64,000 nt of DNA from Paenibacillus silviterrae (GTDB taxonomy: Bacteria; Bacillota; Bacilli; Paenibacillales; NBRC-103111), in NCBI RefSeq assembly GCF_030167925.1, contig NZ_JASKUT010000001.1, positions 4,920,501 to 4,984,500 on the forward strand, given 5' to 3'. Numbering within the stretch: position 1 is the first letter of the stretch; each line of letters opens with the position of its first letter. Positions 24,008-32,956 of the stretch are shown piece by piece. A model generated the notes under the pieces. The model was not told where the DNA came from, searched no databases, and worked only from the letters and a program-made list of their open reading frames with translations. The position numbers were made by a program, and so were the translations under genes.

Positions 24008-25720
24008 TTGAATTTTTGGGTAAGCTTCAAATTTCGGTTATTTGCTCTTTTAGTGGTTCCCATTATTTGCATCATTGCCATCTCGATGATGTTGATTCAG
24101 GACAAGTCCTCCGATGTAAACCGGATCACGCGGTTATTGCAGGAGACTACGAACCGTCCGACGTCCTTAGTGCTTAATGCGGACCGCGATCTGTATCAAA
24201 TGCTGACGGCCTATCTAGGCTATGCCAATGCTAAGGATAAGCCGGCTGCCAAAGCGAGCTTCGAAGAGAACGCTAAGCAGGCGACGGATCGAATCGAGCA
24301 GGCATATCAGGTGCTGAAGGAAGATCAGTTAACCCATCTGAAGCATCCGGAAACGGGACAATCGATTCAAGAAATTATCGATAACTTTAGAACAAGCTTT
24401 CAACCATTAACAGAAGCGGCAAGAGCCCAGATGAACGGTCAAAAAATTGAAAGCGCTTCAGTAGAGCCGCTATTCGAAAAAACTCGCGGGGGTCTTAATG
24501 AATTTGGTGAAATACTCGATGCGTATGCTGCATCCCAAGTAGAGGAGCTTATCCGAGAGAATAAGCGAGATGAGAAATGGATGTACGCCCTGATTCTAGT
24601 GATCGCAGCGGTCCTTGCTTTTGCCGGATATATTCTGATCCGGCGAATGATGCGGACGATGAAGGAATTGCTGGATCGAATGGGCAAGGTGGCCCGGGGC
24701 GATTTGAGCATATCGGCACCGTCGAAGCGGAATAAAGATGAGATGGGGCTGTTGTCCGAATCCCTGGATACCATGACCGCCAATGTGAAAGGCCTGATTG
24801 AGAACATTATGTCGGGCTCCAAGCAAGTGGCGGAATCCGCCTTTCAGCTGGCGTCCAGTGCCCAGGAATCGGCGAGGGCGTCAGAGCATGTAGCGGAGAA
24901 CATTCAGGAGGTCACCCTCGGCGTAGAGGGCCTGGCGGCGATTGCCGAAGAAACCAATAAGGCGGTCAGGGAAGTGGCGGCCGGCGTCAATCGCATTGCC
25001 GCAGGTACGGGAGATATTTCCGAGCACTTTGTCAGCACGACGCAGGAAACGGAAGACGGCCGAATGATCATGGTGACGCTGAAGAACCAAATTCAATCGT
25101 TGATCGGTACATCAGCCACGCTATCTACTGTTATTGATGCGTTGAACCGCAAATCGGAGGAGATCGGAGTTGTCGCTGAGGAGATCACTCAATTTGCTGC
25201 GCAAACCAATCTTTTATCCCTGAACGCTTCCATAGAATCCGCCCGAGCGGGTGAGCACGGCAGAGGGTTTGCGGTGGTTGCGAGTGAAATCCGCAAGCTG
25301 GCCGCACAATCGATGCAATCAGCAGAAGGCATCACCGGAATGATAGAGAGCACGCAGCAGGAAATTTTCACAGCCTCCCGGCTGATGAAAGATACGATTG
25401 AGGAAGCGGGCAAAAGCACGAAGATTATGGATGAGGTTCAGCAAAGCTTCCTCCATATTTATGAGTCAGTCAAGGAAAGCAGCTCGGAAATTTTGGAGAC
25501 TTCGGCCATTACGGAGGAGCTGGCGGCCTCTTCGCAGGAAATATCCGCGGGAATGGAGCAATCTTCGGCTAACGCCCGCGAGATATTCATCAAAACGCAG
25601 AATGTCGCTTCCGCCACAGAGGAACAGCTGGCCTTGATGCAATCCATTGCCAGCTCGTCGGAGCAATTGAAGGAAGTCGTTGTGAGGTTAAATCAATCGG
25701 TGGGGCATTTTAAATTGTAA
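24008..25720 (+). CDS. Methyl-accepting chemotaxis protein
   Basis: 570 residues from TTG 24008, preferred because GATCAGGGGGAAG lies just upstream; the ATG at 23984 has no ribosome site. Layout: membrane helix (residues about 8-28), extracytoplasmic 4-helix sensor of about 165 residues, second membrane helix (ALILVIAAVLAFAGYIL), HAMP domain, then a signalling domain with the conserved hairpin tip EEITQFAAQTNLLSLNASIE and ARAGEHGRGFAVVASEIRKLA. It passes ligand signals to CheA/CheW. The ligand is unknown. A sigma-D-like promoter upstream fits. Confidence 0.92.
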   Translation: MNFWVSFKFRLFALLVVPIICIIAISMMLIQDKSSDVNRITRLLQETTNRPTSLVLNADRDLYQMLTAYLGYANAKDKPAAKASFEENAKQATDRIEQAYQVLKEDQLTHLKHPETGQSIQEIIDNFRTSFQPLTEAARAQMNGQKIESASVEPLFEKTRGGLNEFGEILDAYAASQVEELIRENKRDEKWMYALILVIAAVLAFAGYILIRRMMRTMKELLDRMGKVARGDLSISAPSKRNKDEMGLLSESLDTMTANVKGLIENIMSGSKQVAESAFQLASSAQESARASEHVAENIQEVTLGVEGLAAIAEETNKAVREVAAGVNRIAAGTGDISEHFVSTTQETEDGRMIMVTLKNQIQSLIGTSATLSTVIDALNRKSEEIGVVAEEITQFAAQTNLLSLNASIESARAGEHGRGFAVVASEIRKLAAQSMQSAEGITGMIESTQQEIFTASRLMKDTIEEAGKSTKIMDEVQQSFLHIYESVKESSSEILETSAITEELAASSQEISAGMEQSSANAREIFIKTQNVASATEEQLALMQSIASSSEQLKEVVVRLNQSVGHFKL

Positions 25721-25740
25721 TCTGCTGCTGCATAAGAAGA

Positions 25741-25775
25741 GGGGTTGGGATGACATAAGCATCTCAACCCCTTAG
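25741..25775. terminator. Bidirectional terminator after the chemotaxis receptor
   Basis: GGGGTTGGGATG pairs with CATCTCAACCCC across a seven-base loop between convergent genes. Confidence 0.75.
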
Positions 25776-25784
25776 TTTATGTGG

Positions 25785-26951
25785 TTAAGCTTCGACGGGC
25801 TTGTGAAACGCGCGAAACGGCAAAATGGATAGAGCAAGCATGAGGCAAAGAAAGGCGATGAAGTACGGCGATATATGCCCGCGGAAATGTCCGGCGAGAA
25901 TAGGACCGAGAAACGCTCCGATTGAGAAAGCGATGGAGAGAATCGAGAATACCCGGCCATAACGGGTCGCGCTCGTCACGCTGGCCAAGAGCGAGGCGAT
26001 CGCCGGAAAAATTATGCCCTTCGTCATGCCGATCAGGAATAACGAAGCATACATCGGAAGCGGCCAGTTGACGGACATGCCGAAGAAGATAAAGGCAAGA
26101 GCCAGCGCGCCCATCGTCGTGCGTAAAAAAGGAGACACCCGGCTGAGGAACAGCATGCTTAGTGTGACCAGCGCTCCTAAGCTGACCAGGGAGAAGAAAA
26201 CGCCTGAAGTCAGGATGGAGCCGTGAGTTTCCTTCATTAGAGGAAGCTCGAAGAACAGGATGCCCTGCGAGCAGGAAATGGCCAGCGGTACCCCATAGAA
26301 CAGCCAAGGGATGGAGCCTGCCGCCCCGTCCGCCTTGGACGAATCTCCATCGGGGAGCACAGCTCCATGGGAATCGACGAACAATTCCGATGCCGATTGT
26401 TGATACTGCTTCTCCTTTACCCCGAACCAAGCGAGCACGCCCGTTACGATTAGGATCCACCCGAGGATTACGAACGACTGGGCAAAGCCGAAGGTAGCAA
26501 CCAAATAGGCGCCCGCTGCCGGGCTGAGCACGGAGGCGATCGTATGCACCATGCCGTTTCCGGCCATCAGCTTGCCTTGCTGGACCCGATCCTTGGCAAT
26601 TTTGGCGAGCAAGGATAAGCAAGCCGGAGAGAGGAAAGCGAGCACAAACCCGCTGATCGAGCGTATGATTAAAAGCTCCCAAGGATCGTCGACGCGGGAT
26701 TGAAACAGGAGGACGATTCCTGCTACAATCAGGCTGAATACAATGAAGCCCTTGCTGCCGTAACGGTCAACCCCGAAGCCTGCGATCAAATTACCTGGCA
26801 GGTGTGTGATCGAGTAGACTCCAAGAATCAGTCCGATAAAGGAAGGCGCCGCTCCCAGCGAAATAGCGAAGGGAGACAAAATCGGGTACTGGGCATGTAG
26901 ATCAAAGAAGGCCACGAAAATAAATAAATACAGCCAAATGGCCGTTTTCAC
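25785..26951 (-). CDS. Major facilitator superfamily transporter
   Basis: 388 residues from GTG 26951, which follows GCGAGGTGA; ATGs at 26990 and 27038 lie upstream with poorer context. About twelve hydrophobic segments, with the MFS loop 2-3 motif degenerate as GFGVDRYGSKGF and a long central cytoplasmic loop around residue 190. It resembles drug or metabolite exporters of the DHA1 type. No substrate can be assigned. Single gene, divergent from the next operon. Confidence 0.83.
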   Translation of the reverse strand: MKTAIWLYLFIFVAFFDLHAQYPILSPFAISLGAAPSFIGLILGVYSITHLPGNLIAGFGVDRYGSKGFIVFSLIVAGIVLLFQSRVDDPWELLIIRSISGFVLAFLSPACLSLLAKIAKDRVQQGKLMAGNGMVHTIASVLSPAAGAYLVATFGFAQSFVILGWILIVTGVLAWFGVKEKQYQQSASELFVDSHGAVLPDGDSSKADGAAGSIPWLFYGVPLAISCSQGILFFELPLMKETHGSILTSGVFFSLVSLGALVTLSMLFLSRVSPFLRTTMGALALAFIFFGMSVNWPLPMYASLFLIGMTKGIIFPAIASLLASVTSATRYGRVFSILSIAFSIGAFLGPILAGHFRGHISPYFIAFLCLMLALSILPFRAFHKPVEA

Positions 26952-27162
26952 TGAAATCACCTCGCGCTTATAGTGGAGTGGTTGTCTCATAGCCTCCCCT
27001 ACTACTTGTACGCCTTGGGACGACCCGTTAGTACACAATTTTTGACAAAGGCTACGGCTAAGGCGGTTTTCGAAAAAAAGGGATGAAGAAGAGCCGCTTC
27101 ATAAGGTATGATGTATAAGCTGGTATGTGTTTGTGAACAGTGATAAAAAGGGAGAGATGGTC

Positions 27163-27588
27163 TTGGAATTTATCGGTTCTTTCTTGGCGGAGCGCTGGTA
27201 TGTCATTGCTGCGGCGCTGATTGTACTGTTTTTGGTGATCAAGATTGTGAAAACCGTCATCAAATGGGTGATCGTGCTCGCTGTGCTTGCCGGATTGTTC
27301 TACTATGGCGCGAGCTATAAGGATCAGCTGCTGGAGCTCGGAAGCACGGTGGGGGCGAAGGTTGCGACGGAGGCGAAGACCCAGGCGATGAAAGCGATGA
27401 CCGATGAGGTGAAGGACGCCAAGTATCAGCTGAATTCCGACGGAACCTTCACGATAGCGACCAAAAGTGTGAAGCTTGAGGGCAAGCCCGGCGCGAACGA
27501 GGTGAAAGTCACCTTTATGAATCAAACGTTCACGCTGCCGTTGGATGCGGCGTTGAACACGCTCATTGAGCAGGCGAAGAAAAACTAG
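27163..27588 (+). CDS. Uncharacterised membrane-anchored protein
   Basis: 141 residues from TTG 27163, with AAGGGAG eight bases upstream; the ATG at 27157 is too close to that site. One or two hydrophobic segments cover residues 8-45 (ERWYVIAAALIVLFLVIKIVKTVIKWVIVLAVLAG). A short soluble tail follows with a beta-rich part, FTIATKSVKLEGKPG. I do not recognise the family. It lies 41 bases upstream of the transglutaminase-domain gene and is likely co-transcribed, so the two may act together at the membrane. Confidence 0.7.
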   Translation: MEFIGSFLAERWYVIAAALIVLFLVIKIVKTVIKWVIVLAVLAGLFYYGASYKDQLLELGSTVGAKVATEAKTQAMKAMTDEVKDAKYQLNSDGTFTIATKSVKLEGKPGANEVKVTFMNQTFTLPLDAALNTLIEQAKKN

Positions 27589-27629
27589 AACCGGACGCAA
27601 GCAGCCGGGGGAGGAGGAATGAGGAAACG

Positions 27630-28796
27630 TTGAATGAGGTGTGGAATCTTATCAGGGAATGGAATGCCGTTACGGTTCTGCTGTTCATGATCTTCGTGCT
27701 GTCCGTGCTTCAAGGGATGTACCGCGGCGCCTCATCGTCCGCCAGACGCCTGCTGCTGCTTGCGCTTGAAAGCGCGGCGACGGTCGTCAGTCTTTTTATC
27801 GGCTGGCAGCTGACTTCATGGCTCTCTCCCAAGGTTCAGCTCTGGCTTGCGGAACTGGGGATTACCATTCCTGCGGAGGAGCTGGGCTTCTGGCAGCAGC
27901 TTTATTATACGGCAATGACGGGCATGAGGGATTTCTCGCTGCTTCGCTTCAGCGTGCTGTTCGTGTTATCCTTCGGCATCATTAAACAGCTGGTGTACAG
28001 GGTCATGGATCCGCTGATCGGAGAGTCGGTCATGGAGCGAACGGAGCATGCCTCCGCTCAGGCGAAGGCCAAGGGAGAGACGCCTACGATCTTGAGCAGC
28101 CTTGCCGGAGGGGCTATCGGTATCGTTACCGGCGCAGCTAGGTCGCTCATATTTATCGCGATACTGTTTGTGGTGACGACCTTGTTCCCGTATACGCAGG
28201 CTACCGGGTATATTCAGGCCTCGTCCCTCTACCAGAAAGGCGCCAAGGAGATCATTGAGCCGGTGACCGGGGATTTCCTGACGAGCCAGCTGCCGGTGTT
28301 TACCCGCGCGGTGGAAGAGGAATTCGCCAATATTCTTCAGCGCAAGTATGAAGTGGTGGATGCCAGGATCCCGGCGGATATTAAGGCAGCGGCGGAGCAG
28401 ATTACGGCTAAGGGCTCGACCGACGAGGAGAAGGCGAAGCTGCTCTACCGTTACGTCGGCACCCGGGTCAAGTATGACTGGGACAAGGTGAAGCTGTATG
28501 AGGAGAAGCGGATCTGGAAGGAGCAGACGCCGGAGGAAACCTTCCTTACGAAGCAAGGCGTGTGCATCGATTTCTCCCGTCTTTATGCGGTAATGGCCCG
28601 TTCGATCGGGCTTGAGGTCAAAGTGGTTACAGGGCTCGGTTACGACGGCCGTGGCAGCTACGGGCCGCATGCTTGGAACGAAGTGTATTTGTCGGAAAAG
28701 AAGGCATGGGTGCCTCTGGATTCCACCTGGGTGGCCAGCGGAGGCAACTGGTTCAACCCGCCGAATTTTCACGAAACGCATATCAAGGAAGTGTAG
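27630..28796 (+). CDS. Membrane protein with CvpA-like N-terminus and transglutaminase-like domain
   Basis: 388 residues. The first 200 hold about four membrane helices whose pattern (VLQGMYRGASSSARRLLLLALESAATVVSLFIG) resembles CvpA-type proteins. The last 150 residues form a transglutaminase-like cysteine protease core with the triad visible: Cys in GVCIDFSRLYAVMARSIG, His in GSYGPHAWNEVYL, Asp in WVPLDSTW. TTG 27630 is taken as start; GTG 27639 is possible. The enzyme part probably faces the wall. Substrate unknown. Terminated at 28804-28854. Confidence 0.82.
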   Translation: MNEVWNLIREWNAVTVLLFMIFVLSVLQGMYRGASSSARRLLLLALESAATVVSLFIGWQLTSWLSPKVQLWLAELGITIPAEELGFWQQLYYTAMTGMRDFSLLRFSVLFVLSFGIIKQLVYRVMDPLIGESVMERTEHASAQAKAKGETPTILSSLAGGAIGIVTGAARSLIFIAILFVVTTLFPYTQATGYIQASSLYQKGAKEIIEPVTGDFLTSQLPVFTRAVEEEFANILQRKYEVVDARIPADIKAAAEQITAKGSTDEEKAKLLYRYVGTRVKYDWDKVKLYEEKRIWKEQTPEETFLTKQGVCIDFSRLYAVMARSIGLEVKVVTGLGYDGRGSYGPHAWNEVYLSEKKAWVPLDSTWVASGGNWFNPPNFHETHIKEV

Positions 28797-28803
28797 TAGG
28801 TTC

Positions 28804-28854
28804 AAGCCGGTGCAACTGCTTATGGCAAGCAGACGTACCGGCTTTTTCCTTTTT
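28804..28854 (+). terminator. Terminator after the transglutaminase-domain gene
   Basis: AAGCCGGT pairs with ACCGGCTT, with an inner GCTT/AAGC stem, followed by TTTTTCCTTTTTC. Confidence 0.9.
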
Positions 28855-28950
28855 CTACATGCCGTTTCTCATCCGGAAAACTTGTGGTACACTTAAGGTT
28901 GAGACTTTCGCGGAGAGAAAAAGCTACATAGGGATTGGAGTAAACCGAAT

Positions 28951-29667
28951 ATGCTGTTACGCAAACCGCTTCATGAATATAAAGCCGTTTTTTTTGACGT
29001 GGGAGATACGCTGCTCACGATCCCTGCGGCAAGGATCATCATGCATGAATACTTGGCCGGGCGATCCTTGCACCGGGAACAGGAGCGAATCGGGGAACTT
29101 TTTACCGAGTCGTTTCGTCTTATGTATTATGATAAGCAGGCGGGGCCGTTCGAGGCTTGCACCCCGGAATCGGACCGCGCGTTCTGGGTAAGCCTGTACC
29201 GATATATCCTTGAGAAGCTTGGGGTCCATGAAGAGAATTGGACCGAGGAGCAGATCCACGAGTGCTGTCATGAGCTGTACGATCTGTTCACTTCGCCGGA
29301 GCATTATGCATTATTTGATGACGTTAAGGAAGTGCTCGAGGAGCTGACGCAGCGCGGGTTTCAGCTGGGCGTCATCTCCAACTTCGCGCCTACACTAGTA
29401 TCGATCCTGGAGTATAAGGGCATTCGCAGCTACTTCGAGCCGGTGCTCGTATCGACCGAGGTGGGGCTTGAGAAGCCGGACCCGGCGATCTTCGCGCTCG
29501 CACTGGAACAATCGGGCTTGGCAGCACACGAGGTGCTGTACATCGGTGACCATGAACGCAACGATATCTGGGCGCCGAATCAGCTCGGCATCGATGCGGT
29601 TCGCATCAAGCGATATGACTACCAAACCGGGGAAGGCATCGTTTCCTTGCGGGATTTATTAACCTAA
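28951..29667 (+). CDS. HAD-superfamily hydrolase
   Basis: 238 residues. HAD motif I is FFDVGDTLL (nucleophile Asp near residue 16), motif II GVISNFAPT, motif III Lys in GLEKPDPAIF, and motif IV IGDHERNDIWAPNQLG. A helical cap lies between motifs I and II, so it is subfamily IA, like the phosphoglycolate phosphatase or YjjG-type nucleotidases. Substrate unknown. It ends 34 bases before the penicillin-binding protein gene and may share its transcript. Confidence 0.88.
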   Translation: MLLRKPLHEYKAVFFDVGDTLLTIPAARIIMHEYLAGRSLHREQERIGELFTESFRLMYYDKQAGPFEACTPESDRAFWVSLYRYILEKLGVHEENWTEEQIHECCHELYDLFTSPEHYALFDDVKEVLEELTQRGFQLGVISNFAPTLVSILEYKGIRSYFEPVLVSTEVGLEKPDPAIFALALEQSGLAAHEVLYIGDHERNDIWAPNQLGIDAVRIKRYDYQTGEGIVSLRDLLT

Positions 29668-29701
29668 TGAATCATTTGAAGCAAAAGGAGTCGAAAGCAC
29701 A

Positions 29702-31741
29702 ATGAAATCATCGCTGGGTCTGGACGATCCGCAAAAGCATGAGGCGAATAAACGCCGGCAGTATACCCTTCGGATTAATGTCTTTTTCTTTGTTACGTTC
29801 TTTTTGTTCTCCGTGCTCATCGTCCGCCTGGCGATGCTTCAGTTCGTGGAGGGGCAGGAGCTGCGGGCTCAGGAAGCCGATCAGACCAAGGCGCAGACGA
29901 AAATTCCTCCGATTCGGGGCAACATCCTGGACCGCAACGGGGCGCCGATCGCCATCACGACCTCGACGCAATCGCTCTATTTCCGAATGGAATCGGGGCA
30001 GGCGAAGGACGATGTGGTGGCTCTTGCCAAGCAGCTGGCTACCATATTTGCGACTTACGGATCGCCGACGCAGAAGCAGCTGTCGCCCGAGGATATCATT
30101 AAGGCGATGGATGTGGGCTACGATCTGGAGAAGAAGAAGACGCATGATCCGAGCTATTCGTTTACACCGCGGCGGATCAAGTCGGATTTGACCAAGGATG
30201 AGATAGCCTATATCAGTGAGCGCCGCGACGAGCTCAAATGGATTGAAATTACCGAGGAAAGCATCCGGTCCTACGACAGCATCAACACGATTGCGGTGCA
30301 GCTGGTAGGATACATGCGCCCGTTCAATACGGCCCGAAGCTCCCAGGGGCATGCGTTTTACCGGGATCCGGAGAAGACGAAGGAATACCTGGATACGGAG
30401 GATGTCGGATTTGACGGCATCGAGCGGCAATACCAGGAGGAGCTGCGCGGCAAGAACGGCTCGAAGACGTATCCGGTCAATGCGTCGCAGAAAATTATCG
30501 GCAAAATGACCATTACCCCTCCCCAGAAGGGAAACAATCTGTTCTTAACCATCAACAAGGACGTGCAGCTGACGGCGGAGCAAGCGATTATGGATCAGCT
30601 GGCGTATATGAAAAGTGCGGAGGCGCGAGCGCTGAAGTTTCCTGCCATTGGGAAGAATGCTGTGGCGGGCTATGCGGTAGCGATGGAAGTAGATACAGGC
30701 AAGGTTGTAGCGATGGCGAGTATGCCGGATTACGATCCGAACGTATGGAACGGGGGCATTCCGCCGGCCGAGTACAAACGGATCGAGCCTTACATTAACA
30801 ACGGTACGATCACTACGGCCTATCCGGACTATCCGGAGAATGAGCGGAAGAACCATCCTAGCTCCATTGTGTATGTCGGCTCCACAATCAAGCCGTTATC
30901 GGTATTGATCGGCTTGAACGAGGGCTTGTTTACGCCGAGTACGGTATATAACGATACCGGGGTATTCACCTACGGCCGGAACGGCAACGCAAGGCTGCAG
31001 AATTCCGATGGTAAGTCCTTTGGACCGATCACTGCAACTACGGCGATTCGCGTTTCGTCGAACACGTTCATGTCGGCCATGATAGGCAACAAGCTGTACG
31101 AGAAATATGGGAAGCAGGCGCCGCAGCTGTGGTCCGACTACCTGGCGAAGTTCGGGCTGGGAGTATCTACGGGAAGCGGCCTTCCGCGGGAGTATGAAGG
31201 CTTGAGCGAGTTCCTGACGAATACGAAGGAGACCGAGCAGTCCCGGATGGTATTTGCTTCGTGGGGCCAGAACGAGAAGTATACGACGCTGCAGCTGGCC
31301 CAGTATGCGACGACGCTGGCCAACCGGGGCAAACGGCTGCAGCCGCTTCTGGTAGACAAGATCGAGACCTATGACGGGGAGCTGGTCAAGAAATTTGATG
31401 AACCGGTCGTGCTCGATGAGTCACAGTTCTCGAAGCTCCACTGGGATACAGTGCTGAACGGGATGGAGAGCTTCGTTACCGGCTTTGACGACTTCCCTTA
31501 CAAGCTGGCGAGAAAGACGGGGACCTCCACGCAGAATGTCGGCGGCCAGCATGTCGATAATGCGGTATTCATCGCCTTCGCCCCTGCCGATAAGCCGAAG
31601 CTTGCCGTAGCGGTGGTCGTGCCTGAGGGGGGCTTCGGCTCCTGGGGCGCCGCACCGATCGCTCGCAAAATCTTCGATGCTTACGACCAGTACTACGGCC
31701 TTGACGGAGTGCCGAAGAACGGAAAGGGCAAGACGGAATAA
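29702..31741 (+). CDS. Class B penicillin-binding protein (PBP2-like transpeptidase)
   Basis: 679 residues. A short cytoplasmic tail, one membrane anchor (about residues 27-46, VFFFVTFFLFSVLIVRLAMLQ), then a dimerisation domain with IPPIRGNILDRNGAPIA and a transpeptidase domain. Active-site motifs are STIK near residue 396, SSN near 452 and KTG near 604. No PASTA domain follows, unlike sporulation SpoVD or PBP2B of B. subtilis. It crosslinks peptidoglycan; elongation-type PBP2/PbpA/PbpH function is the best guess. Followed by a terminator. Confidence 0.92.
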   Translation: MKSSLGLDDPQKHEANKRRQYTLRINVFFFVTFFLFSVLIVRLAMLQFVEGQELRAQEADQTKAQTKIPPIRGNILDRNGAPIAITTSTQSLYFRMESGQAKDDVVALAKQLATIFATYGSPTQKQLSPEDIIKAMDVGYDLEKKKTHDPSYSFTPRRIKSDLTKDEIAYISERRDELKWIEITEESIRSYDSINTIAVQLVGYMRPFNTARSSQGHAFYRDPEKTKEYLDTEDVGFDGIERQYQEELRGKNGSKTYPVNASQKIIGKMTITPPQKGNNLFLTINKDVQLTAEQAIMDQLAYMKSAEARALKFPAIGKNAVAGYAVAMEVDTGKVVAMASMPDYDPNVWNGGIPPAEYKRIEPYINNGTITTAYPDYPENERKNHPSSIVYVGSTIKPLSVLIGLNEGLFTPSTVYNDTGVFTYGRNGNARLQNSDGKSFGPITATTAIRVSSNTFMSAMIGNKLYEKYGKQAPQLWSDYLAKFGLGVSTGSGLPREYEGLSEFLTNTKETEQSRMVFASWGQNEKYTTLQLAQYATTLANRGKRLQPLLVDKIETYDGELVKKFDEPVVLDESQFSKLHWDTVLNGMESFVTGFDDFPYKLARKTGTSTQNVGGQHVDNAVFIAFAPADKPKLAVAVVVPEGGFGSWGAAPIARKIFDAYDQYYGLDGVPKNGKGKTE

Positions 31742-31760
31742 CAGGCAGAACGAAGCAAGA

Positions 31761-31788
31761 GGCTGTTCCTTCTGGAGCAGCTTTTTTT
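31761..31788 (+). terminator. Terminator after the penicillin-binding protein gene
   Basis: GCTGTTCC pairs with GGAGCAGC (one G-T pair) and is followed by seven T. Confidence 0.85.
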
Positions 31789-31820
31789 GTTGCGTTGAAA
31801 GGATGCATTTTTTTAAATTA

Positions 31821-31854
31821 AATGTTGCACTAGGGAAACATATTTGTATATAAT
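31821..31854 (+). promoter_or_regulatory. Promoter with MntR-like operator of the metal transporter operon
   Basis: TTGCAC (31825-31830), 18 bases, TATAAT (31849-31854). The -35 region lies in an imperfect palindrome, AATGTTGCACTAGGGAAACA (31821-31840). The core TTGCACTAGGGAAAC resembles the MntR site of B. subtilis mntABCD (about 12 of 16 positions by eye). An AGGGAAACAT half repeats at 31889-31898. Predicted: repression by Mn-loaded MntR. A zinc regulator cannot be excluded. Confidence 0.6.
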
Positions 31855-31977
31855 AAAAATGTAGTCGCAGGGGAAAGAAATATACTCCAGGGAAACATTT
31901 AAGGTCTAAGACAACTTTTTTGGCTCATATAGGTAAAGTATGCTTATTACACAAAGAGAAATGGAGCGCGAGAAACA

Positions 31978-32928
31978 ATGAAAAAGCAATCAATCAGCTC
32001 GTCCTTTAAGCGGTTTATTATGACGATTCTGTTCCTTGGCTTAACGGTAATGCTAACCGCCTGCGGGGGAGATGAAGCAGCCGGAGGAGACGGGAAGCTG
32101 AAGGTGACGACCACGATCGGAATGATCAGCGATGTCGTGAAGAATGTCGGGGGAGAGCATGTCGCCGTTACAGGACTGATGAAATCCGGCGTTGATCCGC
32201 ATCTCTACAAGGCCTCGCAGGGCGATGTGAAGAAGCTGGAGCAGGCGCAGATCATTTTCTACAACGGGCTTCATCTGGAGGGGAAGATGGAGGAAATCTT
32301 CGAGCAGATGCGCAAGGAGAAGCCGACGGTTGCCGTTACTAAGGGCATCGATGAGGCGAAGCTGCTGAGTGCAAACGACGGACAATCGGCGCATGATCCG
32401 CACGTCTGGTTCGATGTAAAGCATTGGATCAGCGCCACAGAGGTGATCCGCGATGAGCTGAGCAAGCTGGATAGCGCTCATGCGGAGGATTACAAGAAAA
32501 ATGCGGCCGCCTATATCGTACAGCTCCAGCAGCTCGACAGCTATGTCCGTGAGCAGATCGGCACGATCCCTCAGCAGCAGCGGGTGCTCGTAACCGCTCA
32601 CGATGCCTTCGGTTATTTCGGCAAGGCTTACGGCATCCAGGTGATGGGGCTTCAAGGAATCAGCACTGCCTCTGAGTACGGCTCCAAGGATGTCAGCGAT
32701 CTTCGCGATTACCTGGTGAAGAACAGGATCAAGGCGGTTTTCGTAGAGTCCAGCGTACCGAAGAAGTCCATTGAAGCGGTGATCCAGGGAGCGAAGCAGC
32801 AGGGTCATGAGGTGAAAATCGGCGGAGAGCTCTTCTCCGATGCGATGGGCAAGGAAGGAACAACGGAGGGGACTTACATCGGTATGGTTCGCCATAACGT
32901 CGACACGATTGTCAAAGCGTTGAAATAA
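31978..32928 (+). CDS. Metal ABC transporter substrate-binding lipoprotein (MntA/TroA type)
   Basis: 316 residues. Signal peptide with lipobox LTAC (Cys29), then a cluster A-I metal-binding protein: VTTTIGMISDVVKNVGGEHV, SGVDPHLYKAS (first His ligand), AHDPHVWFDVKHW (second His), a conserved Glu in VFVESSVPKK, and a distal Asp in ELFSDAMG. The His/His/Glu/Asp set fits manganese or zinc. There is no His-rich acidic loop, so a Mn-type (MntA/PsaA/TroA) role is favoured. First gene of a four-gene operon. Confidence 0.92.
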   Translation: MKKQSISSSFKRFIMTILFLGLTVMLTACGGDEAAGGDGKLKVTTTIGMISDVVKNVGGEHVAVTGLMKSGVDPHLYKASQGDVKKLEQAQIIFYNGLHLEGKMEEIFEQMRKEKPTVAVTKGIDEAKLLSANDGQSAHDPHVWFDVKHWISATEVIRDELSKLDSAHAEDYKKNAAAYIVQLQQLDSYVREQIGTIPQQQRVLVTAHDAFGYFGKAYGIQVMGLQGISTASEYGSKDVSDLRDYLVKNRIKAVFVESSVPKKSIEAVIQGAKQQGHEVKIGGELFSDAMGKEGTTEGTYIGMVRHNVDTIVKALK

Positions 32929-32956
32929 TAAAGCCAGCGACAGGGGGAGAGGGACT

